Assembly: GCA_022539475.1 (NCBI GenBank)
Contig: VCMS01000462.1
Coordinates: 13,723-41,193 of the forward strand
Length of the DNA: 27,471 bases
DNA from: Gracilaria domingensis
Lineage: Eukaryota; Rhodophyta; Florideophyceae; Gracilariales; Gracilariaceae
Direction: 5' to 3'
Part shown: piece after piece, positions 26,765 through 27,471 of the stretch
Layout: the number at the start of each line of letters is the position of its first letter
Numbering within the stretch: position 1 is the stretch's first letter
Notes under the pieces: model-generated
The model's input: only the letters and a program-made list of their open reading frames with translations
Database searches by the model: none
What the model was told of the DNA's origin: nothing
Translations under genes and position numbers: made by a program

Positions 26765-27072
26765 TCATTCTGGCATAGCTTTGGAGTTGTAATTCTTTCT
26801 TAGACGAAAGCTTGCATGCTTGGTGATCGCTCAAGACTTTACAACATGTGAGAACAAATGACAATTTTAGTATGTTAAAGGTAATAAGATCATCTCGAAT
26901 TTCAAGAGACATGGAAGCAAAATATGCATCATCACATCGGAGAGATGAATGTCTTAGTGGCCTGACCACTGCCGCTCTTTGGACATAATCCACGACTAGT
27001 GACATCGTACAAAAAAATGCGGCTTTTGTAAGAAAAAAACATTGCTTCCAAACTTACAACAAGTTTTCCGGC

Positions 27073-27317
27073 CTAGATATATTTCAAAGCGAAGTCGAAA
27101 ACTCGAGTCCACAAGCGGTTTTTGTGAGTCCGATTCGTGACGAAAGCTATGAGGAAATTGCAATGAAAGTGGGTGCTACCGAATTAAGCTTACTAAATAT
27201 AATCCAATTTAATTAGTCCTGAAAGAGGCTTTCGAAGCTGAAATTGCGAGTCTCTGTCATGAAGAGGGGAGAATATACAAGGAAGAGATTCATGTAGTGC
27301 GTAGACTGATCCATTAA
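27073..27317 (+). CDS. Candidate 3' end of a two-exon gene, unrecognised
   Basis: Exon 1 reads as acidic helical protein (for example FVSPIRDESYEEIAMKV) to a possible donor at 27173. Exon 2 (27217-27317) reads KEAFEAEIASLCHEEGR and ends with HVVRRLIH and a TAA at 27315-27317. A 44-bp intron (27173-27216, gtgcta...aattag) joins the two in phase; without it exon 1 meets a stop at 27214. The donor is weak, and the 5' limit of exon 1 is not defined; the frame is open from about 26990. The product is unknown. Confidence 0.35.
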
Positions 27318-27471
27318 ACTATTCTTGTTGCAAAAAGGTAACGAAGTTTTTTATCAACAAAGTCAATAATCATTGCGTAGCACTGAGATCTTGATAATGA
27401 CAACATTCAAATTTATTGCATTATTGTATCGGATAGATACAGACAGTTGTAGCTTGTACAGTTTGTGCATA

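Noticed and set aside
1..27471. CRISPR arrays, bacterial operons, phage or plasmid features
   Set aside because: No regularly spaced repeats, ribosome-binding-site-led gene clusters or long uninterrupted genes; the retrotransposon and intron-like signals indicate a eukaryote.

Overview
This is eukaryotic DNA, most probably from a nematode. The phylum is inferred from the Ty3/gypsy element, the very short candidate introns (44 and 99 bp) and the AT-rich right half; no conserved host gene confirms it. There are no bacterial-style operons, rRNA, credible tRNA or CRISPR.

The one securely identified object is a full-length Ty3/gypsy LTR retrotransposon on the + strand, 7241-17967 (about 10.7 kb). 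It has two 1.86-kb LTRs ending TGTGG...CCACA, a primer-binding-site candidate, gag with two CCHC zinc knuckles, protease (DSGA), an acidic spacer, reverse transcriptase (YLDD), RNase H, integrase (HHCC, DD35E, GPY/F), an unrecognised post-integrase region, and a G-rich tract abutting the 3' LTR. Three traits are unusual. The spacer between protease and RT carries a domain duplicated at a 647-bp offset. The region after integrase, where errantiviruses keep env, carries a different soluble-looking domain duplicated at about 469 bp. The long LTR carries a 140-codon antisense frame, intact in the 3' LTR. The gag start codon lies in the last 12 bp of the LTR, so gag reads across the primer-binding site.

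The element is broken by many one-base frameshifts. The two LTRs differ from each other almost only by one-base indels (roughly 35 indels against 4-5 substitutions by hand count). That pattern fits consensus error in a long-read assembly better than age, so the element may really be young and intact.

Left flank (1-7240): roughly even base composition, no recognisable gene, several protein-like open frames, a poly-T and a poly-C tract, GC-rich hairpins near 4.95 kb and a three-way-junction foldback at 6840-6921. Right flank (17968-27471): AT-rich, with an exon-like island at 18.7-19.5 kb, a CCAAT/TATA promoter-like region at 20.3-20.45 kb followed by a sequence resembling the element's LTR end at 21.15 kb, several diverged repeat pairs (one hairpin shows a compensatory base-pair change), a perfect 17-bp hairpin at 25.3 kb and a candidate two-exon gene end at 27.3 kb. 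Calls outside the retrotransposon are low confidence because they rest on open frame and composition alone.
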